Part shown: piece after piece, positions 53,822-62,367 of the stretch
Numbering within the stretch: the first letter of the stretch is position 1
Layout: the number at the start of each line of letters is the position of its first letter
Assembly (NCBI RefSeq): GCF_018129085.1
Contig: NZ_JAAGBB010000009.1
Location: forward strand, 1 to 64,000
Reading direction: 5' to 3'
From: Plastoroseomonas hellenica
Lineage (GTDB): Bacteria; Pseudomonadota; Alphaproteobacteria; Acetobacterales; Acetobacteraceae
DNA length: 64,000 nucleotides
Notes under the pieces: generated by a model
Seen by the model: only the letters and a program-made list of their open reading frames with translations
Told to the model about the DNA's origin: nothing
Databases searched by the model: none
Translations under genes and position numbers: made by a program

Positions 53822-56460
53822 GTCGGGAACCTCACTGTGACACGCGCCCCGCGGCCTTGCGCGATCGGGCTCTCGGCTGCGATGCGGCCGCCCATGGCAT
53901 GAGCGAGGCCACGGCTGATCGCCAAGCCGAGCCCGGTACCCGCGGCGACACGGTCGGTGCGGGTGGCGCGGAAGAAGGGGTCGAAGACGCGATGCAGGTC
54001 GCCGGGCGGAATGCCAGGGCCGTCATCCTCGACGGCGATCGCGACCTCCGGTCCTTCGCGCCGTGCGCTGATCGCGACCTTGCCGTCGGGCCCGGAGAAC
54101 TTCACCGCATTGTCGATGAGGTTGCCGAGAATCTGGTCGAGCAGCACGGGATCAAGGCGCGGCGGCGGCAAGCCGGGCGCGATGTCGCGCAGAATGGCGC
54201 GGCCACCGACCCGGGCGACGGCCGCCTCGATGGCCGCGGCGACGTCAGTCGGCTCCCGGCGCGGCTCCACCTGGCCGCCCTCCAGACGCACGATGTCGAG
54301 GATATTGGCGATGTAACGGCCGAGCCGCGCCGCCTCCTCGCTGGCGGCGGCCACCAGGTCATCGCGCGTCGCGGGCGGGAGGTTCGGGGTGGCCAGCGTC
54401 TCCAGCGCACCGCGGATCGAGGTGAGCGGCGTCTTCAGATCATGCCCGAGAGAGGTGAGCAGCGCGGTACGAAGCTGCTCCGTCTCCGCACGCGCCGCGC
54501 CGCGTGCCCTCTCCTCGACGAGCTGCGCACGTTCCAGTGCGACCGAGGCCTGGTCGATCAACGCGGTGAGGGTGGCGCTGGCCTCGGTGCCGAGCGGCTC
54601 GTTCGGGCGCAGTCCGAGCAGGCCGAGCACCGCCGCGCCTTCGCCTTGCACGGTGCGCAGCGGGCGGAACTGCCAGGCGGCGGCAGGCAGCGTATCCGTG
54701 CCCTGCCCGGTCGCGCGGCCCTGCGCCATGGCCCAGCGGGCAGCCGCCATGGATGCCTCGTCCGGCTCGGCGTCGAGGGGGGCGGAAGCACGCAGCACCG
54801 GTTCCGGCGCCGTCTCACCGGGGGCGGGCGGCAATGGCATCAGCATGCAGGCGGGACAGCCGGCGATGCGCGCCGCTTCCTGCGCGATGGCATCGAGCAG
54901 GTCACCGCTGCCGGCGGTGGCGCCAAGGCGGCGGCTGAACTCCACCAGCCGTCGCAGGCCGGCAAGCCGTGCGCGAGCGGCGCGGACCGAGCGGCCAAGG
55001 CCACCGGTGGTACCGCCGAGCAGCAGCGCGACCAGCGCGAAGACGACGACACCGACCACATCCTGCGGTCCGCCGATCGTGAAGGTGTAGCGTGGCGGCA
55101 GAAACAGGAAGTTCCAGGCCAGGAAGGCGAGCACGGCGGTGGCGAGGCCGTGCAGCGGCCCGAAACCGACGGCGGCGGCGACGATCGGCACCAGATAGAC
55201 CATGCCGATGCCGGCATCCGGCACCAGGCCATCGAGCGAAAGGCCGACCAGCGTCGCGGCGGCAACCAGCAGCGGTGGCGTCACCCAGGGCAGCCAGGCC
55301 GGCAATGGCCGGATCGCCGGCGGCGGCGGCCGCGGCCCCGTCGCAGGATCGGGCACCAGGTGCAGCGCGAAATCGGAACCCTCCCGCAGCAGCGCCGCGG
55401 AGAGCGTGCGCCCGAGCAGCCGCCGCCAGGCCGGCGGGCGCCCGCGGCCGACCACCAGATGGGTGACGTTCCGCGTCCGGGCCGTGTCGAGGATGGCACT
55501 CGGCAAATCGGTCGCAACCACCACCACGATCGCGGCGCCGAGCTGTTCTGCCAGGCGTAGTGCCGCGCCGGCATCCCCTGCTGAATCGGGTCGCTCGACA
55601 TGCAATGCGACCAGCGGCGCCTTCAGCGCATCGGCGATGCGGCGCGCGGCGCGCACCACGCCTTCGGCGGCCGCGTCGGTGCCGATCAGCGCCATGACGC
55701 GATCGCCGCTCGGCCACGGTCCTTCGATGGCATGGGCGCGCATATAGCCGGTGACATCGGCATCGACATGTTCGGCGGTGCGGCGCAGCGCCAGCTCCCG
55801 CAGCGCGGCCAGGTTGCCCTCGCGGAAAAAGCCTTGGAGCGCGCGCTCCGCCTGGTCGGCGCGATAGACCTTGCCCTGGCGCATCCGCTCCAGGAGCTCG
55901 GCGGGCGGGATGTCGATCAGCTCCACCGCATCGGCGCTGCTGAGCACCTGGTCGGGCACCGTTTCGGCGACGCGCACCCCGGTGATCCGCGCGACCGCCT
56001 CCGCCGCGCTTTCCAGGTGCTGGACGTTCATCGTCGCCCAGACCTCGATGTTGGCGGCCCGCAACTCCTCGACATCCTGCCAGCGCTTCGGGTGGCGGCT
56101 GCCGGGAGCATTGCTGTGCGCCAACTCGTCCAGCAGCAGGATGGCGGGGCGACGGGCCAAGGCAGCGTCGAGGTCGAACTCCTCCAGCACCTGGCCGCGA
56201 TGCTCCAGCCGGGCACGCGGCAGCACGGGAAGATCGCCGATGCGGGCGGTGGTCTCGGCGCGGCCATGGGTCTCGACGATGCCGATCACCACATCGTCGC
56301 CCGCGGCGTAGCGGCGCTCGGCCTCGGCCAGCATCTCGAAGGTCTTGCCGACGCCGGGGGCGGCGCCGAGGAAAATCTTGAAACGGCCGCGCCCTTCCCT
56401 CGCGGCGCGGGCGAGCAATGCGTCCGGGTCCGGGCGGCCGGGATCTGGGCGGGGTGACAT
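53818..56460 (-). CDS. kdpD: KdpD sensor histidine kinase
   Basis: An 880-residue sensor kinase. The N-terminal KdpD domain has a Walker A GAAPGVGKT (32-40). A Usp-like domain follows (about 235-365: RVMALIGTDAAAEGVVRAARRIADAL, THLVVGRGRPPAWRRLLGRTL). Then come four membrane helices (about 385-490), a GAF-like segment, the HisKA phospho-site SLGHDLKTPLTS (His673) and the HATPase (NLIDNAVKFS, VEDDGPGIPPGD, GTGLGLAIS). KdpD senses K+ limitation and turgor and phosphorylates KdpE. All domains of a full-length KdpD are present, unlike truncated KdpD forms of some bacteria. It is placed away from kdpFABC. Confidence 0.96.
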   Translation of the reverse strand: MSPRPDPGRPDPDALLARAAREGRGRFKIFLGAAPGVGKTFEMLAEAERRYAAGDDVVIGIVETHGRAETTARIGDLPVLPRARLEHRGQVLEEFDLDAALARRPAILLLDELAHSNAPGSRHPKRWQDVEELRAANIEVWATMNVQHLESAAEAVARITGVRVAETVPDQVLSSADAVELIDIPPAELLERMRQGKVYRADQAERALQGFFREGNLAALRELALRRTAEHVDADVTGYMRAHAIEGPWPSGDRVMALIGTDAAAEGVVRAARRIADALKAPLVALHVERPDSAGDAGAALRLAEQLGAAIVVVVATDLPSAILDTARTRNVTHLVVGRGRPPAWRRLLGRTLSAALLREGSDFALHLVPDPATGPRPPPPAIRPLPAWLPWVTPPLLVAAATLVGLSLDGLVPDAGIGMVYLVPIVAAAVGFGPLHGLATAVLAFLAWNFLFLPPRYTFTIGGPQDVVGVVVFALVALLLGGTTGGLGRSVRAARARLAGLRRLVEFSRRLGATAGSGDLLDAIAQEAARIAGCPACMLMPLPPAPGETAPEPVLRASAPLDAEPDEASMAAARWAMAQGRATGQGTDTLPAAAWQFRPLRTVQGEGAAVLGLLGLRPNEPLGTEASATLTALIDQASVALERAQLVEERARGAARAETEQLRTALLTSLGHDLKTPLTSIRGALETLATPNLPPATRDDLVAAASEEAARLGRYIANILDIVRLEGGQVEPRREPTDVAAAIEAAVARVGGRAILRDIAPGLPPPRLDPVLLDQILGNLIDNAVKFSGPDGKVAISARREGPEVAIAVEDDGPGIPPGDLHRVFDPFFRATRTDRVAAGTGLGLAISRGLAHAMGGRIAAESPIAQGRGARVTVRFPT

Positions 56461-56491
56461 GGGAGAGATATAGCCCAGACCGCCGTCCCGG

Positions 56492-56668
56492 CTAATCAGG
56501 CAGAGGAATTCCCAGCAAGATGTTGCCCAGGCCCTTGCCGTGGATGTCCTGGGCGAGGGAGATCGTGAAGCCGTCGCCGACCGCGCGCCCGATCACGACA
56601 TTGAAGGCCTTGAGGCTGCGATCTCGCAGCGCCGCACACCGCCACCGGTACGGATGCTGTCGCGCGTC
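56492..56668 (-). pseudogene. Possible gene remnant or read-through tail after the Bug stop
   Basis: Downstream of the Bug stop (TAG at 56669) and in the same frame, 58 codons stay open to a TAG at 56492. The last part reads SLKAFNVVIGRAVGDGF, then TISLAQDIHGKGLGN and ILLGIPLPD, which has the look of real protein (balanced composition, hydrophobic strands). There is no ATG. It may be the tail of a deleted gene, or a former C-terminus beyond a new stop. I do not recognise the family. Confidence 0.35.
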
Positions 56669-57646
56669 CTATTCGATCCGGACGCCGGAGGCTTCGACCA
56701 CCGGCAGCCAGAGCGCGAGCTGCGCCTGCCAGAAGCTGCGGAACTCCTCGGTAGTGCTGCCGGCGGGCTCGGCGCCGCTTTCGCGGAAGCGCTGGCTGGC
56801 CGCTTCGTTCCGCACCGCGCCGCGGATCGCACCTTCCAGCCGTTGGATCACCGGCGGGGGCGTGGCGGCGGGGGCGAAGACCGACATGAAGTTCATGATC
56901 TCGAAATCGGCCAGCCCCTGCTCGATGGCCGTTGGCGTGTCGGGCAACAGCGTGTTGCGGGTGCGGTCGAGCGTAGCCAGGGCACGGATCTGCCCATTCT
57001 TCACGAAGGGCGCCTGGGAGGCGATGCCTTCGACCAGGAAGTCCACATTGCCCGCCATCATGTCGGCATAGACCAGGCCAGCGCCGCGATAAGGCACATG
57101 CACTGCCTGGGTGTTGGTGCGCATGTTGAGGAGATGCGCACCGAGATGGTTGATGCCGCCGGTGCCGGAGGAGCCGTAGGTGAGCTGGCCCGGACGTTCG
57201 CGCATCAGCGCGATCAGCTCCGGCAGGCTGCGGGCCGGCACGTGGTTGCCGACGGTCAGCACCATCGGCAAGGTCGCGACCAGCGAGACCGGTGTGAAGG
57301 CGGTGCGTGGATCGAGCCGCGGGTTGCGGATCAGTCCTGCGTTCAGCACCGCGTTGGTGATGCTGAAGAAGGCCAGGGTATGCCCATCGGCCGGTGCCGA
57401 GATCACCGCCTCCGCGCCGAGCACGCCGGCGGCGCCGCCGCGATTCTCGATCACCACGCCACGGCCACCGAGCCGCTCCTGCATGCCGGGTGCCAGGATG
57501 CGGGCGATGATGTCCGTGGTGCCGCCGGGTGCGAAGGGCACCACCAGGCGGATCGGCTGGCGCGGGAAATCGGACGCGCCCTGCGCCCGCGCCACCGCCG
57601 GCAGCGCGGCGCCCAGGGCCGCAAGGCCCCGGCGTGTGACGTTCAT
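56669..57646 (-). CDS. Bug/TctC family substrate-binding protein
   Basis: A 325-residue receptor with a short signal (RRGLAALGAALPAVARAQG) and Bug motifs PIRLVVPFAPGGTTDIIARILA, GVVIENRGGAAGVLGAEAVISAPADG, AVHVPYRGAGLVYADMMAGNVD and LPDTPTAIEQGLADFE. It is the last gene of the minus-strand catabolic operon, 24 bases after the Ldh2-type gene, with a GGAGGAAACACA ribosome region. It is one of six Bug orphans in this window. The TAG stop is followed by an in-frame open stretch. Confidence 0.93.
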   Translation of the reverse strand: MNVTRRGLAALGAALPAVARAQGASDFPRQPIRLVVPFAPGGTTDIIARILAPGMQERLGGRGVVIENRGGAAGVLGAEAVISAPADGHTLAFFSITNAVLNAGLIRNPRLDPRTAFTPVSLVATLPMVLTVGNHVPARSLPELIALMRERPGQLTYGSSGTGGINHLGAHLLNMRTNTQAVHVPYRGAGLVYADMMAGNVDFLVEGIASQAPFVKNGQIRALATLDRTRNTLLPDTPTAIEQGLADFEIMNFMSVFAPAATPPPVIQRLEGAIRGAVRNEAASQRFRESGAEPAGSTTEEFRSFWQAQLALWLPVVEASGVRIE

Positions 57647-57670
57647 TGTGTTTCCTCCCCGATAGTGATT

Positions 57671-58756
57671 TCAGGCGAGCACGAACTGGGCCCCGCAGCC
57701 GGCGCAGATGTCGCGGATCTTGGCGACGAGCGTCCCCGGCACCGGGATGCCGTCGCGCAGGCGCGCGGCGCGGGATGCGGCTTCCGGATCACCCGGGACC
57801 AGCACCGGCAGTGCCGGGTCGGCAGGCGTCGTCGCGTGCAGCACGTCGATGGCATCATCGAGATCGGCCTCGAACTCGCCTTCGTCGCGGAAGGCCTCGG
57901 GGTTGAGCGCCATGAAGAAGTGGCCGAGATTGTCGGGATCCTGCGGCCGCTGCGTCTTCACCCGCAGCGGTGAGAAGGAGGCGCCGGACAGCACGCCGCC
58001 CAGGATATGCACCATCATGCCGAGGCCGTAGCCCTTGTGGCTCGCCATCGCGGCGGTGCCGCCGACCGGGGTCAGCCCCCCTTCGTCGCGGTTCTTGATG
58101 GTGTCCCAGGCTTCGGCGGCATCGGTGACCGGATTGCCCTTGCCGTCCAGCACCCAGCCGGCCGGCAGCGCTTTGCCCTGTAGGTCGTAGACCTTGACCT
58201 TGTTCGCCGCCGTCGTGCTGGTCGCCATGTCGAGCCGGAAGGCACGGTTGCGCTTGGCGGGGGCGGCGAAGGCGATCGGGTTGGTGCCGAGCACCGGCAC
58301 CGCCGCCCGGGTCGGCACCACGGAGATGGTACGCGTCGCGCTGGTGACGAATCCGACCAGACCTTGCTGCGCTGCCATCTCGGCGTAATAGCCGGCCGCG
58401 CCGAAATGGTGGGAGTTGCGCACCGTCACCACGCCGACGCCGGCAGCCTTCGCCTTCCCGATCGCGAGTTCCATGCCGAAGACCGCGGCCGGATGGCCGA
58501 GCCCGGCATCGGCATCGACCAGCGCAGTCACCGGATTCTCCCGCACCACGCGCGGCCTGGCAGCGAGGTTCAGCTTCCCCTTCCGGCGCGAGTCGTCATA
58601 GTCCATCAGCATCGAGATGCCGTGGCTATCGACGCCCGCGAGGTCGGTTTCGATCATCACCTCGGCGGTGGTCGCGATCAGCGCCGGGTCCATGCCCCAG
58701 GCGGTGAGCACTGCGACGATCTGGGCGCGGCAGGTTTCGGCGGGGATACGCTGCAC
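57671..58756 (-). CDS. Ldh2 family malate/L-lactate/sulfolactate-type dehydrogenase
   Basis: A 361-residue NAD(P)H-dependent oxidoreductase of the LDH2/MDH2 family. It shows IETDLAGVDSHGISMLMDYDD, VVTVRNSHHFGAAGYYAEMAAQQG, VLGTNPIAFAAPAKRNRAFRLDMATSTTA and a late KGYGLGMMVHILGGVLSGA. Members reduce 2-oxoacids to one enantiomer of a 2-hydroxyacid, e.g. malate, ureidoglycolate, or (R)-sulfolactate (ComC). The GTG at 58756 is chosen because GGAG lies 9 bases upstream and the family N-terminus starts there; the longer frame overlaps the previous gene. Its neighbour is a dehydrogenase of a different fold that may handle the other enantiomer. Confidence 0.88.
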   Translation of the reverse strand: MQRIPAETCRAQIVAVLTAWGMDPALIATTAEVMIETDLAGVDSHGISMLMDYDDSRRKGKLNLAARPRVVRENPVTALVDADAGLGHPAAVFGMELAIGKAKAAGVGVVTVRNSHHFGAAGYYAEMAAQQGLVGFVTSATRTISVVPTRAAVPVLGTNPIAFAAPAKRNRAFRLDMATSTTAANKVKVYDLQGKALPAGWVLDGKGNPVTDAAEAWDTIKNRDEGGLTPVGGTAAMASHKGYGLGMMVHILGGVLSGASFSPLRVKTQRPQDPDNLGHFFMALNPEAFRDEGEFEADLDDAIDVLHATTPADPALPVLVPGDPEAASRAARLRDGIPVPGTLVAKIRDICAGCGAQFVLA

Positions 58757-58770
58757 GTGGGTCTTCTCCT

Positions 58771-59718
58771 TCAGGCGACGCGGCTGAGCGCCGGACGACC
58801 GGCCAGCACATCCAGGACCTGCCGCGCGACCAGCTCGGAACTGCGCGCCTGGGTCTCCTCGGTACCGCCGGCGGCATGCGGCGTCGCGACCAGGTTGGGC
58901 AAGGAGAGCAGCGGCGTCGATTCGAGCGTCGGCGGCTCCACTTCGAAGACGTCGAGGCCGGCGCCGAACAGGCACCCTTCGCGCAGCGCATCATAGAGCG
59001 CTGCCTCATCGACGATGCCGCCGCGCGCCGCATTCACCAGGACGGCGCCCGGTTTCATCAGCGCCAGCTCGGCGCGGCCGATCATATGCCGCGTCTCGGC
59101 GTTCAGCGGGCAATGGATGGTGAGGATATCCACCTGCGGCAGCAAGGCCTGCAGCGTCGGCGCCCGCTCATGCGGCAGATCGGCCCAATGCGTCGCGGGT
59201 ACGTAGGGATCGTAGCCGATCAGGCGCAGATCGAAGGCGCCGCGCCATTTGCGCGCGACCCGGGTGCCGATATTGCCCATGCCGATGATGCCGACGGCAC
59301 GGCCTGAGGCTTCGAGGCCGAGATAGTCGTCGCGCCGCACCTTGCCGCCGCTGCGCACCGCGCGGTCCATCTCCGCGACGCGGCGCGTGACGGCGAGACC
59401 CAGGGCCAGGGCCAGCTCCGCCACCGCCTCGCTGTTCACGCCCGGCGTATTGCAGACCGCGACGCCATGGGCGGCGGCGGCCGCGAGATCGATGGTCTCG
59501 ATGCCGACGCCCTGCTTGACCACCACCTTCAGGCGCCGTGCACGGGCGAAATCCTCAGCCCGCAATGGCGTCATGCGGACCATCAGCGCATCCGCCTCCT
59601 CCCGCCAGTTGACGACGGCGGGATCGTCCCAGAGCACCAGATCCGCCTCCTCCGCAGCGATGGCGATGCCGGCCGGGTGGAAGACGTCGAGGACGAAGAT
59701 CTTCGAGCGATTGCTCAC
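58771..59718 (-). CDS. D-2-hydroxyacid dehydrogenase (NAD-dependent)
   Basis: A 315-residue protein with the D-2-hydroxyacid dehydrogenase layout: LKVVVKQGVGIETIDLAAAAAHGVAVCNTPGVNSEAVAELAL, dinucleotide motif VGIIGMGNIGTRVARKW (about 142-158), catalytic Arg in VLVNAARGGIVDEAAL, Glu in GAGLDVFEVEPP and His in VATPHAAGG. It interconverts a 2-oxoacid and a D-2-hydroxyacid such as glycerate, phosphoglycerate or (S)-sulfolactate. A GTG start (59718) overlaps the stop of the aldolase gene (GTGA). The Ldh2-type gene starts 14 bases downstream of its stop. Confidence 0.9.
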   Translation of the reverse strand: MSNRSKIFVLDVFHPAGIAIAAEEADLVLWDDPAVVNWREEADALMVRMTPLRAEDFARARRLKVVVKQGVGIETIDLAAAAAHGVAVCNTPGVNSEAVAELALALGLAVTRRVAEMDRAVRSGGKVRRDDYLGLEASGRAVGIIGMGNIGTRVARKWRGAFDLRLIGYDPYVPATHWADLPHERAPTLQALLPQVDILTIHCPLNAETRHMIGRAELALMKPGAVLVNAARGGIVDEAALYDALREGCLFGAGLDVFEVEPPTLESTPLLSLPNLVATPHAAGGTEETQARSSELVARQVLDVLAGRPALSRVA

Positions 59719-60506
59719 GTGCCGGGCTCCGCCAACGCCTTGCGCAGGCCGGTGGTCCATTGGCTGGCCGCGGCGGTCAGGAAGCCGATATCGGTCTGGG
59801 TTGTGACGAAGCGCACGCCGCGCCGGATCGCCGCCGCCTGCCGCGCCACGTCGCGGTTGCCGCCGCAGCCGGCATGGATGCCGTGCTTCTCGGCCGCCGC
59901 GATGGCGCGGTCCATCGCTTCGGTCACCGCGGGATCATCGAACCGTCCCGGCTTTCCAAGCGAGACCAAGAGGTCGTTGGCGCCGACATGGATGACGTCC
60001 ACGCCGGGCACCGCCGCGATCTCCTCCAGCGCCGCCAGGCCCTGCGCGGTCTCGATCATGCAGACGACGAGGGTCGCGCGGTCGAGCGCGGGCACCGCCT
60101 CCGCGATCGGCATGCTGCGGTAGTCGAACTGCGGATAGCCGCCGGAGACGGAGCGGCCGCCGATCGGCGGAAAACGGCAACGGCCGACGGCGCGACGCGC
60201 CTCCTCGGCGCTATTGACGTCGGGGAAGACGATGCCGGAGACGCCGTTGTCGAGCAGCAGCGAGACATCCGGGTCGTCGACGCTGCGCACCCGCACCACC
60301 GGCGCGACACCGATCGCGAGCGCGGTATGGGCAATGCCGATGATGGTCTCCAGGTTGAAGATCGAATGCTGGACATCGATGAAGAGGAAATCATGCCCGG
60401 TCGCCTTGGCGATGCGCGCGATGTCGGGGGAGCGCGCCAGGCGCACGCTGAGGCCGAGTGCGGCCTCCCCGGCCTGCATCCGCTCCTTCACGGGGTTGAT
60501 CAGCAT
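59715..60506 (-). CDS. HpcH/HpaI family aldolase
   Basis: A 263-residue class II pyruvate aldolase of the TIM-barrel HpcH/HpaI family: HDFLFIDVQHSIFNLETIIGIAHTA (the usual GEH is VQH here), VRVRSVDDPDVSLLLDNGVSGIVFPDV, VCMIETAQGLAALEEIAAVPGVDVIHVGANDLLVSLG with the metal Glu and Asp. It cleaves 4-hydroxy-2-oxoacids to pyruvate (or a related oxoacid) plus an aldehyde. Start at 60506 is supported by GGAGGAG. It lies 16 bases after the Bug gene, so import and cleavage are linked. Confidence 0.9.
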   Translation of the reverse strand: MLINPVKERMQAGEAALGLSVRLARSPDIARIAKATGHDFLFIDVQHSIFNLETIIGIAHTALAIGVAPVVRVRSVDDPDVSLLLDNGVSGIVFPDVNSAEEARRAVGRCRFPPIGGRSVSGGYPQFDYRSMPIAEAVPALDRATLVVCMIETAQGLAALEEIAAVPGVDVIHVGANDLLVSLGKPGRFDDPAVTEAMDRAIAAAEKHGIHAGCGGNRDVARQAAAIRRGVRFVTTQTDIGFLTAAASQWTTGLRKALAEPGT

Positions 60507-60522
60507 GAGCACTCCTCCGGAT

Positions 60523-61506
60523 CTATTCGGGCTTGAGGCCAGCGATCTCGACGCCACGCCGGGCCTTGGCGATCTCGGCCTCGAGATAGGGGATGAAGCC
60601 TTCCGGCCGTTGCTGCGCCGGCGTCGCCAGCGCACCGCCGAGGGCGAGCAGCCGCGCCTGGATCGTCGCGTCGGCCAGGGTCGCGACCAGCGCCTCCTGC
60701 AGGCGCGCCAGCGCCGGTGCCGGAGTGCCGGCAGGGGCGGAGACGCCGACGAAGGCTTCGGCGGTGAAGCCCCCGAACCCCGTCTCGATGAAGGTCGGCA
60801 CCTCCGGCAACGCGGCGGAGCGTTCGGGCGCGGCCACCGCGATGATGCGGGCCCGGCCGGTGCGGTGCAGGTCGAGCACGCCGGACAGCTCGGTCAGTGC
60901 GCCGGAGACGGTGCCGGCGACGATGTCCGGGATCGCAGCACCGCCACCGCGATAAGGCACATGCATCAGCCCGGCGCCGGTCGCGGCGTTGAAGAGCTCC
61001 AGCGGCAGGTGATTGGCGCCACCGATGCCAGAGGTCGCGATGGAGATGCGCCCGGGCTGCGCCTTGGACAGCGCGACCAGCTCGGCGAGGCTGCGCGCCG
61101 GCACGGCATTGCCGAGGATGATGACCATCGGCATGCGGCTGATCAGCCCGACATGGGCGAAGTCCCGCAGCGGATGATAGCTGAGGTTCGCCTGCACCAG
61201 CGGATTGATGACCAGTGGTCCCGCCGTGGCGCCGAGCAGCGAATGGCCGTCCGGCCGCGCACGGGCGATCTCCGCCGTCCCGATGCTGCCACCGGCACCG
61301 GGCCGGTTGTCCACCACCATCGGCTGGCCGAGCCATTCGGCGAGGCCCGCCGCCGCGATGCGGATCGTCAGGTCGCCATTGCCGCCCGGCGCGAAGGGCA
61401 TGACGATGCGCATGGCCCGGTCAGGCCAGGCCCAGGCGCGGTTCGCGGCCAGCGTGCCCGCCGCCGCCAGGCCGGCCATGATTCCGCGACGATGGATGCT
61501 GCGCAT
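60523..61506 (-). CDS. Bug/TctC family substrate-binding protein
   Basis: A 327-residue receptor, first gene of the minus-strand operon. Signal: RSIHRRGIMAGLAAAGTLAANRAWA. Bug motifs: AMRIVMPFAPGGNGDLTIRIAA, PMVVDNRPGAGGSIGTAEIARARPDG, LMHVPYRGGGAAIPDIVAGTVS, LPEVPTFIETGFGGF. It resembles the receptor at 38697-39686 along the whole length (ISGIGGANHLPLELFNAATGA versus TSGTGGANHLPLELFKAATGA in the middle). The ATG at 61506 is the last start before the signal; a longer frame adds an Arg/Gly-rich piece. Confidence 0.92.
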   Translation of the reverse strand: MRSIHRRGIMAGLAAAGTLAANRAWAWPDRAMRIVMPFAPGGNGDLTIRIAAAGLAEWLGQPMVVDNRPGAGGSIGTAEIARARPDGHSLLGATAGPLVINPLVQANLSYHPLRDFAHVGLISRMPMVIILGNAVPARSLAELVALSKAQPGRISIATSGIGGANHLPLELFNAATGAGLMHVPYRGGGAAIPDIVAGTVSGALTELSGVLDLHRTGRARIIAVAAPERSAALPEVPTFIETGFGGFTAEAFVGVSAPAGTPAPALARLQEALVATLADATIQARLLALGGALATPAQQRPEGFIPYLEAEIAKARRGVEIAGLKPE

Positions 61507-61605
61507 GCGCCTGGCCGTGCCCCCTCGCGCGCCGTCGCCGGCGCTGTCCTTGTGCGGAAGCCTGCGGGGGGCATGCCGGATCGGTCCAATCGCAAGACCG
61601 CCGCA

Positions 61606-61628
61606 GCCCATAGACGCATGCTATGGGC
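61606..61628. promoter_or_regulatory. Palindrome GCCCATAG-N7-CTATGGGC at operon head
   Basis: Two perfect 8-bp arms (61606-61613 and 61621-61628) sit about 100 bp upstream of the first Bug gene and contain the TAG stop of the SGNH gene. There is no T-run, so an operator for the catabolic operon is as likely as a terminator for the SGNH/opgC transcript. Confidence 0.5.
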
Positions 61629-62367
61629 GAGTGACCAGCGCGTCCGCCACCGCGTCCAGGATCAGCGCCGCCAGCGACTGGCCGAGGCATTCGCCGAGCC
61701 GGTCGGCGGCGGCGACCCGGCCCTCGCGCGGGGTGCGCTCCAGGTCGATGCTCTCATTGTCGGCCCAGTGCTGCATCAACTCGTAACGGTTGAAGAGCGG
61801 CACGCCATGGGTGGCGGCGGCGATGCGCAGCACCGCGCGATAGGGTTCGATATCCGCATTGGCACGCATGAATCGGGAGAATTGCTGGTCCATCAGCACC
61901 GCGTCGATGCCGCGCTCCCCGAGCTTCGTCAGCCCGGCATCCAGCCGGGTCGCGAGCCAGTCGGTATCGACACCGCGTGCCGCCTCGACCGTGCCAGCCT
62001 GCCAGATGACGAGGTGCGGCGGCGGGTTCGCAGCGGCATCGAGCAGCGTCAGCATGTCGGCCGCCGTCAGGCCGCGGCCACCCCGCACCGCGACCTCGAC
62101 GCGCAGGCCTGGACGCAGAGCACGCAGCCGCGCTTCCAGCCGCGCCGGCCAGGCGGCGGCAGGACCGCTGCTGCCGGGGCCGAGGACGGAGGCGGACCCG
62201 ACCACCAGGATGCGCAGCGCCCCCTCTCGCACGGCTTCAGCCGTGATGGGCAACGGTGCGTCGGAATCCAGCCATTCCGCTGGCGCGTCGCAGGGTCCGG
62301 CCTGCACGGGGGAAGCCGCCGTCGCCAGAAGCATCAGGCCAAGCAGGGCGGCACAGGGGATCCGCAT
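61621..62367 (-). CDS. SGNH/GDSL-like periplasmic protein, probably inactive
   Basis: A 248-residue protein with a signal peptide (AALLGLMLLATAASPVQA) and an SGNH-type fold. The first block reads LRILVVGSASVLGPGSSGPAAAWPARL. The homologous block in the gene at 63660 is FGSSSTEG, so the nucleophile position is Ala instead of Ser. The Gly block is degraded to RGGRGL, the Asn block is WQAGTVEA with no Asn, and the C-terminus has no D-x-x-H. It is therefore probably a pseudoenzyme. Its ATG shares a base with the opgC stop (TGATG), which indicates a structural or regulatory partner role for OpgC. Confidence 0.75.
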   Translation of the reverse strand: MRIPCAALLGLMLLATAASPVQAGPCDAPAEWLDSDAPLPITAEAVREGALRILVVGSASVLGPGSSGPAAAWPARLEARLRALRPGLRVEVAVRGGRGLTAADMLTLLDAAANPPPHLVIWQAGTVEAARGVDTDWLATRLDAGLTKLGERGIDAVLMDQQFSRFMRANADIEPYRAVLRIAAATHGVPLFNRYELMQHWADNESIDLERTPREGRVAAADRLGECLGQSLAALILDAVADALVTRP

